64,000 nucleotides of DNA from Haloferax litoreum (GTDB taxonomy: Archaea; Halobacteriota; Halobacteria; Halobacteriales; Haloferacaceae). Under the pieces are notes generated by a model. That model was not told the origin of the DNA and searched no databases. It worked only from the letters and a program-made list of their open reading frames with translations. Positions 37,764-45,277 of the stretch are shown piece after piece. Positions within the stretch are counted from its first letter, which is position 1. Every line of letters starts with the position of its first letter. The stretch is taken from assembly GCF_009674605.1 (NCBI RefSeq), contig NZ_WKJO01000001.1:2418001-2482000 (forward strand), written 5' to 3'. A program made the position numbers and the translations under genes.

Positions 37764-38042
37764 ATGGAGGGCGTCCTCTGGTACGTGCTGACCGGCACGC
37801 GCGGCGGTGCAAATCGCATCAGAATCCTCCGCGAACTCTCGGAGCGCCCACGAAACGCGAACCGACTCGCAGAGGAGTTACACCTCGACTACAAGACGGT
37901 CCGCCACCACCTCGACGTCCTCGTCCAGAACGGCGTCGTCGAACACAGCGGAACCGGGTATGGCTCTGTGTACATCCCCTCCGGGCAAACGAGACAACAT
38001 TGGGACACGATAGAACGGATAATCGCGCAGGTGACCGAATGA
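37764..38042 (+). CDS. Winged-helix (ArsR-like) transcriptional regulator, 92 residues
   Basis: A minimal winged-helix protein. Helix-turn-helix residues are RIRILRELSERPRNANRLAEELHLDYKTVRHHLDVL (outline), followed by a short wing (VEHSGTGYGSVY). There is no effector domain. It is followed within 50 bases by a 101-residue three-helix membrane protein, a pairing seen repeatedly in haloarchaea as far as I recall, so the membrane protein may be its sensor or antagonist. TATA-like TGCTTAGG (37731-37738) is about 29 bases upstream. Confidence 0.85.
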   Translation: MEGVLWYVLTGTRGGANRIRILRELSERPRNANRLAEELHLDYKTVRHHLDVLVQNGVVEHSGTGYGSVYIPSGQTRQHWDTIERIIAQVTE

Positions 38043-38088
38043 CGCCCACGACACCGTGCTGGGAGTCTGCCAGAGCGGAGCGGCGGCG

Positions 38089-38394
38089 ATGAGTATCTGG
38101 GTCGATATCGCCCGCCTCTCCGTCGGGATGAGCGCCGCCTTCCTCGTCGTCCTCCTCTTCATCTGGGGTCGAAACCTGCTCACGTTCCGCTCGAAGCACG
38201 CACTGGGATTGGTCGTCTTCGGGTTCTTCCTGCTCGCACAGAACCTCTTTGCCCTCTACTACTACCTCGTCGACCCGACGCTCTCGGTGTGGTTCGCCAC
38301 CGAGATGCCCGATATCGCGTGGCAAGTGCTGATGGGCATTCATGTCCTCCAAGCGGTGGCACTCGCCGTCCTCTTGTGGGTGACGTGGGACTGA
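38089..38394 (+). CDS. Three-helix membrane protein, partner of the winged-helix gene
   Basis: A 101-residue protein. Hydrophobic helices at about residues 8-25 (SVGMSAAFLVVLLFIWG), 32-55 and 75-100 (VLMGIHVLQAVALAVLLWVTW) leave very short loops. The longer GTG frame from 38056 was rejected because ATG 38089 has a GGAG site eight to twelve bases upstream. It is translated from the same transcript as the regulator, 46 bases after its stop. Function unknown; size and order suggest a membrane sensor. Confidence 0.75.
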   Translation: MSIWVDIARLSVGMSAAFLVVLLFIWGRNLLTFRSKHALGLVVFGFFLLAQNLFALYYYLVDPTLSVWFATEMPDIAWQVLMGIHVLQAVALAVLLWVTWD

Positions 38395-38400
38395 TTTATC
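38393..38400 (+). promoter_or_regulatory. TATA element of the 196-residue lipoprotein
   Basis: GATTTATC, 28 bases before ATG 38425, overlapping the stop codon of the previous gene. It shows that the lipoprotein has its own promoter. Confidence 0.55.
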
Positions 38401-38424
38401 AGGGGCTTGTCCGAATTGGCTGGC

Positions 38425-39015
38425 ATGCGCCGTCGCGCCCTCCTCGCCAGCGTCGCTTCACTCTCTTTCGCATCGACCGCCGGTTGTCTCACAGACGCAC
38501 GTCGCACCGTGAGCGGCCACATCTATCAGGACCACGGGTACGCAAATCTCCACGCCGCTGACGAACAGTACGTCTGTGGCTCGTTCCCCGACGACACCGA
38601 CGTCCGGGGATGGCTGTTTCCCGACCCTCCGGACGACCAGCGAGACGTTCTGACAGCACGGGCGATGGAGGGAGAATTCTCGAACGACTTGCTGTGGGCA
38701 GAAGGCAACTCGTTCGTCCTTCTGTTCGAGGTCCGGATGCCGCGCGACGAGGCGGCCTTCTACAACGTCGGCGGCCCGGTTCGATGGACGGGATGGAACA
38801 CGGCCGAGATATCGATTCGACGGTCTGAAACTCACTTCAGCGGTGACGACGACGCCCAGAAACTGGTCTGTACCGCAATCACGAAACTCGATGCCGAGAA
38901 CGGTGGTGTGCCTTCGGAGGTGACGCTGGCTATCCGCGACCAAGACACCGGAGAGTCGTACGGTCGATACCTCCTTCGCGGGTGGACGAAGCAGTGTAGT
39001 GCCCCGTCAGAGTGA
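38425..39015 (+). CDS. Tat-type lipoprotein of unknown function
   Basis: A 196-residue protein from ATG 38425. The signal MRRRALLASVASLSFASTAGC ends in a lipobox Cys21. The mature part has no recognised domain; it shows a WLFPDPPDD patch, LLFEVRMPRDEAAFYNV, a cluster WTGWNTAEI and two cysteines late in the chain (VCTAI, QCSAP), which may form a disulphide outside the cell. The upstream start at 38407 is not needed. It follows the regulator/membrane-protein pair and might be controlled by it. Confidence 0.8.
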   Translation: MRRRALLASVASLSFASTAGCLTDARRTVSGHIYQDHGYANLHAADEQYVCGSFPDDTDVRGWLFPDPPDDQRDVLTARAMEGEFSNDLLWAEGNSFVLLFEVRMPRDEAAFYNVGGPVRWTGWNTAEISIRRSETHFSGDDDAQKLVCTAITKLDAENGGVPSEVTLAIRDQDTGESYGRYLLRGWTKQCSAPSE

Positions 39016-39424
39016 GGAACTTCTGGGACTCGAACCGCCGAGGTGTCCGCTCCGGAGTAAGCGTTATTGCCGAGGCGACACTTCTCTCGGATACGATGCG
39101 ACGCGACGAGACGTCTCCGACTGGCCGCTTCGAGCGTCACCAGTCGAAACGCTCTGTCGTCGCCCAGTCGTCCATTATTGCGGGGCGCTAGCCTCGCATT
39201 CATCTCATCCTGACCGTTCGCTGAATCGCCGCTGAGTGCCAGCAGTACATCGTCTGGAGCGACACGTACACCACATGGACCAACACACGCACGACACACG
39301 ATTGGAGTATCGACGACACACGAACCCCACATCCAGACACACGAATCCCGCGCCCAACGCGGAGGAAGACCATGTCTGAGAGTGACACGGCTGAACGCCC
39401 GACGGACGCAGACGAGACCCGCCG
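39016..39424. repeat. Leader region of ileS with phased ACACACGA repeats
   Basis: About 400 bases without a convincing gene. GACACACGA occurs at 39293-39301, 39315-39323 and 39336-39344, spaced 22 and 21 bases. Two weaker copies begin at 39261 and 39282, so the five sites are 21, 11, 22 and 21 bases apart, all close to whole helical turns. They lie about 110-190 bases before the proposed ileS start. Confidence 0.5.
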
Positions 39425-39437
39425 TTTTGATATATAT
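39425..39437 (+). promoter_or_regulatory. TATA element deciding the ileS start
   Basis: TTTTGATATATAT, with its centre about 26 bases before ATG 39456. It lies inside the longer open frame from 39372 and supports the later start. Confidence 0.6.
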
Positions 39438-39455
39438 CCACGAGAAGGACGGGGT

Positions 39456-42400
39456 ATGGAAGACATCGCAGACCAGTACACGCCGGCGGACGTCGAGTCC
39501 GTCGTCGGCGAGTACTGGGACGAGAACGACGCGTACGAGGCGACGAAGGAGGCACACGCCGACGACCCGTCGTTCTTCTTCGTCGACGGCCCGCCGTACA
39601 CGTCCGGACAGATGCACCTCGGGACGGCGTGGAACAAGACGCTGAAGGACGCAGTCATCCGGCACAAGCGCATGACGGGGCATCAGGTCACCGACCGGCC
39701 CGGATACGACATGCACGGCCTCCCCATCGAGGTCAAAGTCGAAGAAGAACTCGGCTTCACCACGAAGCGCGACATCGAGGAGTTCGGGATGGAGGCGTTC
39801 ATCCAGAAGTGTAAGGAGTTCGCCGTCCGCAACCGCGAGGCCATGGACGAGGACTTCCAGTCTATCGGGACGTGGATGGACTGGGACGACCCCTACGAGA
39901 CGCTGTCCCCCGAGTACATGGAGGCCGCGTGGTGGGCGTTCTCGAACGTCGCTGACAACGGACTCGTCGAGCAGGGCAAGCGCAGTGTCAACTACTGCCC
40001 GCGCTGTCAGACCGCCATCGCCGCGAACGAAGTCGAGTACGACGAGATTACCTCGCCGTCCATCTACGTCAAGTTCCCACTGAAGGAACGCGAGGGCAAC
40101 CTCGTCATCTGGACGACGACGCCGTGGACCATCCCGGCGAACACCTTCGTCGCCGTCGACGGCGAGATGACCTATCAGGCCGTCCGCGCCGAGAAAGACG
40201 GCGAGAGCGAAGTGCTCTACCTCGCCGAACCGTGCGTCGAGGGCGTCCTGAAGAAGGGCCGCTACGAGGACTACGAAGTCCTCGACGAACTCACCGGCGA
40301 CGAGATGGTCGGCTGGGAGTACGACCACCCCCTCGCGGACGTGCTCGGCGAGTACGCCGACTTCGAGGGTGCTGGACAGGTCTACACCGCCGACTACGTC
40401 GAAGCGGACCGCACGGGTCTCGTCCACTCCGCACCCGGGCACGGTCAAGAGGACTTCGCCCGCGGACAGGAACTCGGCCTCGACGTGTTCGTCCCCGTAG
40501 ACGACAAAGGAGAGTTCACCGAGCAAGGCGGCGACTACGCGGGCACGTTCGTCCGCGACGCCAACCCTGCCGTCATCGAGGACTTAGACGAGCGTGGGAA
40601 CCTGCTCCACGCCGGCGAACACGACCACCGCTACGGTCACTGTTGGCGCTGTGACACGGACATCATCTTCCTCGCCACAGACCAGTGGTTCATCACAGTC
40701 ACAGACGTCAAAGACCAACTTCTCGACAACATCGAGGAGTCTGAGTGGCACCCACAGTGGGCGCGCGACAACCGCTTCCGTGACTTCGTGAGCGACGCGC
40801 CCGACTGGAACATCTCCCGCCAGCGCTACTGGGGTATCCCGCTCCCCATCTGGGTGCCGCAGGACCCCGACGCCGAGGGCGCAGAAGAGATGATTGTCAT
40901 CGGCACGCGCGAGGAACTCGCCGAACGCGTCGACCAGGACATCGACCCCGAGACGGTGGACCTCCACCGACCGTCGGTCGACCCCCTCACCATCACCGAA
41001 GACGGCGTGACCTACGAGCGCGTTCCCGACGTGTTCGACGTGTGGATCGACTCCTCGGTCGCCACGTGGGGCACGCTCGACTTCCCCGGCGAGACGGAGG
41101 CCTACGAGGAACTGTGGCCCGCCGACCTCATCATCGAAGCGCACGACCAGACCCGCGGGTGGTTCTGGTCGCAACTCGGCATGGGAACCGCCGCGACGGG
41201 GCAGTCTCCGTACAAGGAGGTCATCATGCACGGGTTCGCCAACGACAAGGACGGCCGCAAGATGTCCAAGTCCGTCGGCAACATCGTCACGCCCGAGGAG
41301 GCCATCGAGCGTGCAGGCCGCGACCCGCTTCGCGCCTACCTCCTCTCGCACGACCAGCAGGGCGTCGACCTCTCGTTCGAGTGGGACGGCCTCGCCGACA
41401 CGCAGTCGACGCTCAACATCTTCTGGAACGTCTTCCGCTTCCCGCTGCCGTACATGGACCTCGACGGCTACGACCCGGCCGAGGCGGACCTCTCGGAGGG
41501 TGAACTCACCGTCGTCGACGAGTGGGTCCTCTCGCGTCTCCAGACCGTCAAAGCCGAGATGCACGAGGCGTGGGACGACTACGAGGTCCACACCGCGCTC
41601 AACACGCTTCTGGACTTCATCACGCAGGACGTCTCGCGCTTCTACGTGAAGGCAATCCGCGAGCGGATGTGGGACGAAGAAGAGTCCGACTCCAAACTCG
41701 GTGCGTACGCGACGCTCTCGACGGTGCTCGCAGAGGCCATCCGCCTCATCGCGCCCTACACGCCGTACATGGCAGAGCAGATGTACCAGCGACTCGACGG
41801 TAGCGAGACCACCGTCCACATGCTCTCGTACCCCGAGGTGGACGAGGACCTCCGCGACGAGGACCTCGAAGCTAACATGGCCGTTCTCCGTGACGTGGAA
41901 GAGGCGGCGGCACACGCCCGCCAACTCGGCGGCCGGAAACTTCGCTGGCCCGTCTCGCGCATCGTGGTCGAGTCCAACGACGAAGGCGTCGCCGAGGCCG
42001 TCGAAGCACTCTCGGACCTCCTCTCGGAGCGCGTGAACACGCGGTCCGTCGAAGTCGTCGAGGTGTTCGACGAACTCGTCGAGACGGCCGAACCCCAGAT
42101 GAGCGTCATCGGACCGGAGTTCGGTACCGACGCGCAGAAAATCATGGAGGCCGTCGAAGGCCTCACGCGCGCCGACGTCGAAGCGGGCGTCGAGGTGGAC
42201 GGCGAGACGTACGACCTCACCGACGAGATGGTCTCGTACCGCGCCGAACCACCGGAGAACGTCGCCAGCGCCGAGTTCGAAGGTGGGTCCGTCTACGTCG
42301 ACACGACCCTCTCCGACGACATCGAGTCAGAAGGCTACTCCCGCGACGTCATCCGCCGCATCCAGGAGATGCGCAAACAACTCGACCTCGACGTCGAAGA

Positions 42401-42587
42401 GGAAATCGACGTGGGCGTCGTCGTCGACGACGACCGTGTCGCCGGATTCGTCGAAGAGAACGCCGGCCTCGTCGCCGACGAGGTTCGCGCCCGCGAGTTC
42501 GAACTCGGCACGGCCGAGGGCGACACCGTCGAAGAGTGGGACATCGAAGGCGTGTCTGTGACCATCGCGGTCACGCGACTCGACTGA
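39456..42587 (+). CDS. ileS: Isoleucine-tRNA ligase
   Basis: A 1043-residue class I synthetase. The HIGH-type signature is MHLGT (His54) after DGPPYTSGQ, and KMSKS is at residues 602-606. A large CP1 editing insertion lies between (WTTTPWTIPANTF, THG-type GHGQEDF). An anticodon-binding domain and C-terminal module of about 250 residues follow. It attaches isoleucine to tRNA-Ile and removes mischarged valine. The start at ATG 39456 (MEDIADQYTP) fits a leaderless transcript; an in-frame ATG at 39372 would add 28 residues of acidic low-complexity sequence. Confidence 0.96.
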   Translation: MEDIADQYTPADVESVVGEYWDENDAYEATKEAHADDPSFFFVDGPPYTSGQMHLGTAWNKTLKDAVIRHKRMTGHQVTDRPGYDMHGLPIEVKVEEELGFTTKRDIEEFGMEAFIQKCKEFAVRNREAMDEDFQSIGTWMDWDDPYETLSPEYMEAAWWAFSNVADNGLVEQGKRSVNYCPRCQTAIAANEVEYDEITSPSIYVKFPLKEREGNLVIWTTTPWTIPANTFVAVDGEMTYQAVRAEKDGESEVLYLAEPCVEGVLKKGRYEDYEVLDELTGDEMVGWEYDHPLADVLGEYADFEGAGQVYTADYVEADRTGLVHSAPGHGQEDFARGQELGLDVFVPVDDKGEFTEQGGDYAGTFVRDANPAVIEDLDERGNLLHAGEHDHRYGHCWRCDTDIIFLATDQWFITVTDVKDQLLDNIEESEWHPQWARDNRFRDFVSDAPDWNISRQRYWGIPLPIWVPQDPDAEGAEEMIVIGTREELAERVDQDIDPETVDLHRPSVDPLTITEDGVTYERVPDVFDVWIDSSVATWGTLDFPGETEAYEELWPADLIIEAHDQTRGWFWSQLGMGTAATGQSPYKEVIMHGFANDKDGRKMSKSVGNIVTPEEAIERAGRDPLRAYLLSHDQQGVDLSFEWDGLADTQSTLNIFWNVFRFPLPYMDLDGYDPAEADLSEGELTVVDEWVLSRLQTVKAEMHEAWDDYEVHTALNTLLDFITQDVSRFYVKAIRERMWDEEESDSKLGAYATLSTVLAEAIRLIAPYTPYMAEQMYQRLDGSETTVHMLSYPEVDEDLRDEDLEANMAVLRDVEEAAAHARQLGGRKLRWPVSRIVVESNDEGVAEAVEALSDLLSERVNTRSVEVVEVFDELVETAEPQMSVIGPEFGTDAQKIMEAVEGLTRADVEAGVEVDGETYDLTDEMVSYRAEPPENVASAEFEGGSVYVDTTLSDDIESEGYSRDVIRRIQEMRKQLDLDVEEEIDVGVVVDDDRVAGFVEENAGLVADEVRAREFELGTAEGDTVEEWDIEGVSVTIAVTRLD

Positions 42588-42610
42588 GCCGTCACCTCCC
42601 CGAATCGACA

Positions 42611-42621
42611 GCGGATTTTTC
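42611..42621 (+). terminator. T-rich terminator after ileS
   Basis: GCGGATTTTTC with a T5 run at 42616-42620, 29 bases after the ileS stop. Confidence 0.35.
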
Positions 42622-42649
42622 GGTGCAATCCCCGCGTAGCCTTCAGTTT

Positions 42650-42666
42650 GACCAACACTTTTGGTC
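42650..42666. promoter_or_regulatory. Inverted repeat overlapping the dhaK promoter, candidate operator
   Basis: GACCAA-CACTT-TTGGTC is a perfect 6-base inverted repeat. It ends 26 bases before ATG 42693 and covers the only AT-rich candidate TATA stretch (ACTTTTGG), the position expected for a repressor site. Confidence 0.55.
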
Positions 42667-42692
42667 GAATCACACGTGTGGTAACACGAGGC

Positions 42693-43694
42693 ATGAAGAA
42701 ACTAATCAACGAACCCGGTGACGTGGTCGACGAGATGCTCGATGGCATGGTTGTGGCGCACCCAGAACTGCGCCGACTCGACGGGACGAACGTCCTCGTA
42801 CGCGGCGACGCGCCGGTCGACGGAAAGGTGGCCGTCGTCTCGGGTGGGGGGTCCGGACACGAACCGACACACGCGGGGTATCTCGGTGACGGGATGCTCG
42901 ACGGTGCCGCCGCGGGTGAAGTGTTCACCTCGCCGACGGCCGACCAACTGAACGACATGATTCAGGCAGTCGATGCCGGCGAAGGTGTCCTCTGTGTCGT
43001 CAAGAACTACGAAGGCGACGTGATGAACTTCGACACCGCCGCAGAGATGGCGGGGATGGAAGACGTCGACGTCGAGCAAGTCGTCGTCAACGACGACGTA
43101 GCGGTCGAAGACTCGTTGTACACATCGGGTCGACGCGGTGTCGCAGGGACCATCTTCGTCCACAAGTGCGCCGGCGCGAAAGCGGCCGAAGGCGCTGACC
43201 TCGGTGAGGTCAAGGCCGTCGCCGAGAAGGTCATCGACAACGTTCGAACGATGGGGATGGCCCTCACGTCCTGCGTAACGCCTGATAAGGGCGAACCGAC
43301 CTTCGACCTCGGTGAAGACGAGATAGAACTCGGCATCGGCATCCACGGCGAACCGGGGACCGAACGTGCCGACATCATGAGTGCCGACGAGATTACCGAA
43401 CACCTGACCGAGAACGTCCTCGACGACCTGGAGGTTGGTGAGGGTGAGGAAGTCGTCACGATGGTCAACGGGATGGGAGGGACGCCCCTGTCGGAACTCT
43501 ACATCGTCAATCGCAAACTCCAGTCGATGCTCGGCGACCGCGGTATCGAGACGTGGGACGCGTGGGTCGGCGACTACATGACCTCGCTCGACATGATGGG
43601 GTGTTCCGTCTCTGTCCTTCGCGTGGACGACGAACTGAAAGACTTGCTCGGCGCACCCGCACACACGCCGGCGCTCACCGTCGCCGAGGAGTAG
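42693..43694 (+). CDS. dhaK: Dihydroxyacetone kinase subunit DhaK
   Basis: A 333-residue substrate-binding subunit of the PTS-dependent dihydroxyacetone kinase. His218 in GIGIHGEPG matches the residue that forms the covalent hemiaminal with dihydroxyacetone, at the same number as in E. coli DhaK. Other motifs: SGGGSGHEPTHAG (50-62) and AAAGEVFTSP. It works with DhaL and DhaM, encoded next, to make dihydroxyacetone phosphate from phosphoenolpyruvate. The start ATG 42693 was chosen because it begins MKKLINEPGD, as in relatives. A palindrome sits at the promoter. Confidence 0.96.
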   Translation: MKKLINEPGDVVDEMLDGMVVAHPELRRLDGTNVLVRGDAPVDGKVAVVSGGGSGHEPTHAGYLGDGMLDGAAAGEVFTSPTADQLNDMIQAVDAGEGVLCVVKNYEGDVMNFDTAAEMAGMEDVDVEQVVVNDDVAVEDSLYTSGRRGVAGTIFVHKCAGAKAAEGADLGEVKAVAEKVIDNVRTMGMALTSCVTPDKGEPTFDLGEDEIELGIGIHGEPGTERADIMSADEITEHLTENVLDDLEVGEGEEVVTMVNGMGGTPLSELYIVNRKLQSMLGDRGIETWDAWVGDYMTSLDMMGCSVSVLRVDDELKDLLGAPAHTPALTVAEE

Positions 43695-43778
43695 TCCTCG
43701 CGACTCGCGTCTCGCCACTGCGGACAGCCGCGACCGACCGACGAACTCATTTTTCGCGGCAGAACGTTTCATCGGGGC

Positions 43779-43790
43779 AAGGGATTAACG
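43779..43790 (+). promoter_or_regulatory. Possible TATA element of dhaLM
   Basis: AAGGGATTAACG, centred about 28 bases before ATG 43813. With the T-run at 43750-43754 before it, dhaLM could be transcribed apart from dhaK. Confidence 0.35.
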
Positions 43791-43812
43791 ACAAGCGGCC
43801 GAAGGAGACTCC

Positions 43813-44511
43813 ATGGCCGACGTTGACACACAGCGCGATGCGGTGATAGCCGCCCTCGACAATGTCGCAGAGCGACTCACAGCGGAGAAATCGTACCTCA
43901 CCGACCTCGACTCTGCAATCGGTGACGCGGACCACGGGTCGAACATGCAACGTGGGTTCTCGAAGGCGGCAGAGAAACGCGACGAGTTCGCCGACATGGA
44001 CCCCGACGACATCGTGAAGACCATCGGAACGACACTCATCTCGAACGTCGGCGGAGCATCTGGTCCGCTCTACGGCGGGTCGATAATGTTCGCCAGTCAG
44101 GAACTCGACGGCGGTATCACGGCCGAGACGTCCGTTGCGTTCGCCGAGGCGTATCTGGACAAGGTGAAAGACCGTGGTGGGGCACAGGTCGGGTCGAAGA
44201 CGATGGTCGACGCACTCGTGCCCGCCGTCCACACCTACAAGAAATCTATCGAACAGGACGACCTGCCGCCACTGGAAGCCCTCGCGAAAGCGGTCGATGC
44301 TGCCGAGCGCGGTGTCCAGTTCACCACGCCCATCAAGGCGCTGAAGGGGCGCGCGTCGTTCCTCGATTGGCGCTCTGTCGGCCACCAAGACCCCGGTGCG
44401 ACGAGCACGCTGTTCATCATGGAAGAACTGCTTGCGACGGCCGAAGAGTACCTCGACGGTGACGTCGAACGCGACGCCCGTGCGGCGGACGCCGTGCGGA
44501 GAGACGAATGA
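43813..44511 (+). CDS. dhaL: Dihydroxyacetone kinase subunit DhaL (ADP-binding)
   Basis: A 232-residue subunit that keeps ADP bound as a cofactor, is phosphorylated to ATP by DhaM and passes the phosphate to dihydroxyacetone on DhaK. The magnesium ligands are visible in DLDSAIGDADHG (Asp33, Asp38, Asp40). NVGGASGPLYG and the GATSTL segment match the family nucleotide site. It is 118 bases downstream of dhaK, with a possible promoter in between, and overlaps dhaM by four bases (ATGA). Confidence 0.95.
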   Translation: MADVDTQRDAVIAALDNVAERLTAEKSYLTDLDSAIGDADHGSNMQRGFSKAAEKRDEFADMDPDDIVKTIGTTLISNVGGASGPLYGGSIMFASQELDGGITAETSVAFAEAYLDKVKDRGGAQVGSKTMVDALVPAVHTYKKSIEQDDLPPLEALAKAVDAAERGVQFTTPIKALKGRASFLDWRSVGHQDPGATSTLFIMEELLATAEEYLDGDVERDARAADAVRRDE

Positions 44512-44894
44512 TTGGACTCGTCGTCGTCTCGCACAGCGCGAAGGCGGCAGAGGGAATCGCGGACGTCGCCGCACAGATGGGCGGTGGGAACGCTCGAATC
44601 GTGCCTGCCGGGGGCGAAGACGGCGGCATCGGCACGTCGCCGGACACCATCCGCGAGGCAATCGAGGAGGCTGACGACGGTGACGGTGTGGTCGTCCTCG
44701 TGGACCTCGGGAGTGCAGTGATGAACACGGAACTCGCCATCGAGATGGCGACGGACGTGAACGCCGCCATCGCAGATGCGCCGATTCTCGAAGGCACGCT
44801 CAACGCCGCGGTGGAGACGACCAGTAAGAAGGCGACGCTTCAGTCTGTCGTCGAACGCGCCGAAGAGGCGCGTGAGTACCGAAAACTGAACTAA
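44508..44894 (+). CDS. dhaM: Phosphotransfer subunit DhaM (EIIA-like)
   Basis: A 128-residue protein with the mannose-type EIIA fold. The active histidine is H9 (VVVSHSAK), as in E. coli DhaM. It accepts phosphate from HPr and passes it to ADP on DhaL. It is short and lacks the HPr and EI-like domains fused to E. coli DhaM, so it depends on separate PTS proteins. An HPr gene is 19 bases downstream on the opposite strand. No enzyme I gene is in the window. Confidence 0.94.
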   Translation: MIGLVVVSHSAKAAEGIADVAAQMGGGNARIVPAGGEDGGIGTSPDTIREAIEEADDGDGVVVLVDLGSAVMNTELAIEMATDVNAAIADAPILEGTLNAAVETTSKKATLQSVVERAEEAREYRKLN

Positions 44895-44912
44895 ACGGAC
44901 GCTGGGAGAACG

Positions 44913-45188
44913 CTATTCTTCGTCTCCCGATTCGGGTGTCGAGAGCACTTCTTCGAGGGCGTCGAGTGCGGATTCTGCGTCGTCACCGTCGGCGACGAGG
45001 CGCACTTCTTCGCCGTGTGAGACGCCTAGTCCCGTCACCGCGAGCATACTCGCCGCGGGGACGAGTTCGTCGTCGCCGGCGCGGCCCAGTTGTACGTCGG
45101 CGTCGAAGGAGTTGGCAGTCTCGACGAAACGAGAGGCAGGGCGCGCGTGGAGGCCGTCTTTCGGGACGACAGAGACGATTCGTTCCAT
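44913..45188 (-). CDS. ptsH: Phosphocarrier protein HPr
   Basis: A 91-residue HPr. The active-site histidine is His14 in DGLHARPAS, and the region of the regulatory serine is present (AASMLAVTGLG, Ser47). It carries phosphate from enzyme I to EII or to DhaM. The gene is convergent with dhaM and has a TATA-like stretch (about 45211-45220) 30 bases before its start. A T7 run at 45242-45248 separates it from the permease gene, so it may be an independent unit. Haloferax has other PTS genes elsewhere. Confidence 0.93.
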   Translation of the reverse strand: MERIVSVVPKDGLHARPASRFVETANSFDADVQLGRAGDDELVPAASMLAVTGLGVSHGEEVRLVADGDDAESALDALEEVLSTPESGDEE

Positions 45189-45241
45189 GCCTCTGCTTCC
45201 GACTGCGAGGCGTTATCGCTGACGGTTGCGGAAGCCGTGTC

Positions 45242-45248
45242 AAAAAAA
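45242..45248 (-). terminator. T7 run after the glpK-permease operon
   Basis: Seven T on the minus strand, 30 bases after the permease stop (45278), before the HPr promoter. Confidence 0.45.
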
Positions 45249-45277
45249 TCGAAGGGGCTGTGTGTTCGTGTCGCTGC

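Noticed and set aside
39261-39344. CRISPR array
   Set aside because: The repeats are only 9 bases with 21-22 base periods; no long repeats, spacers or cas genes.
39372-39455. Longer start for ileS
   Set aside because: The extra 28 residues are acidic low complexity, and a strong TATA element lies between the two ATGs at the right distance for the later one.
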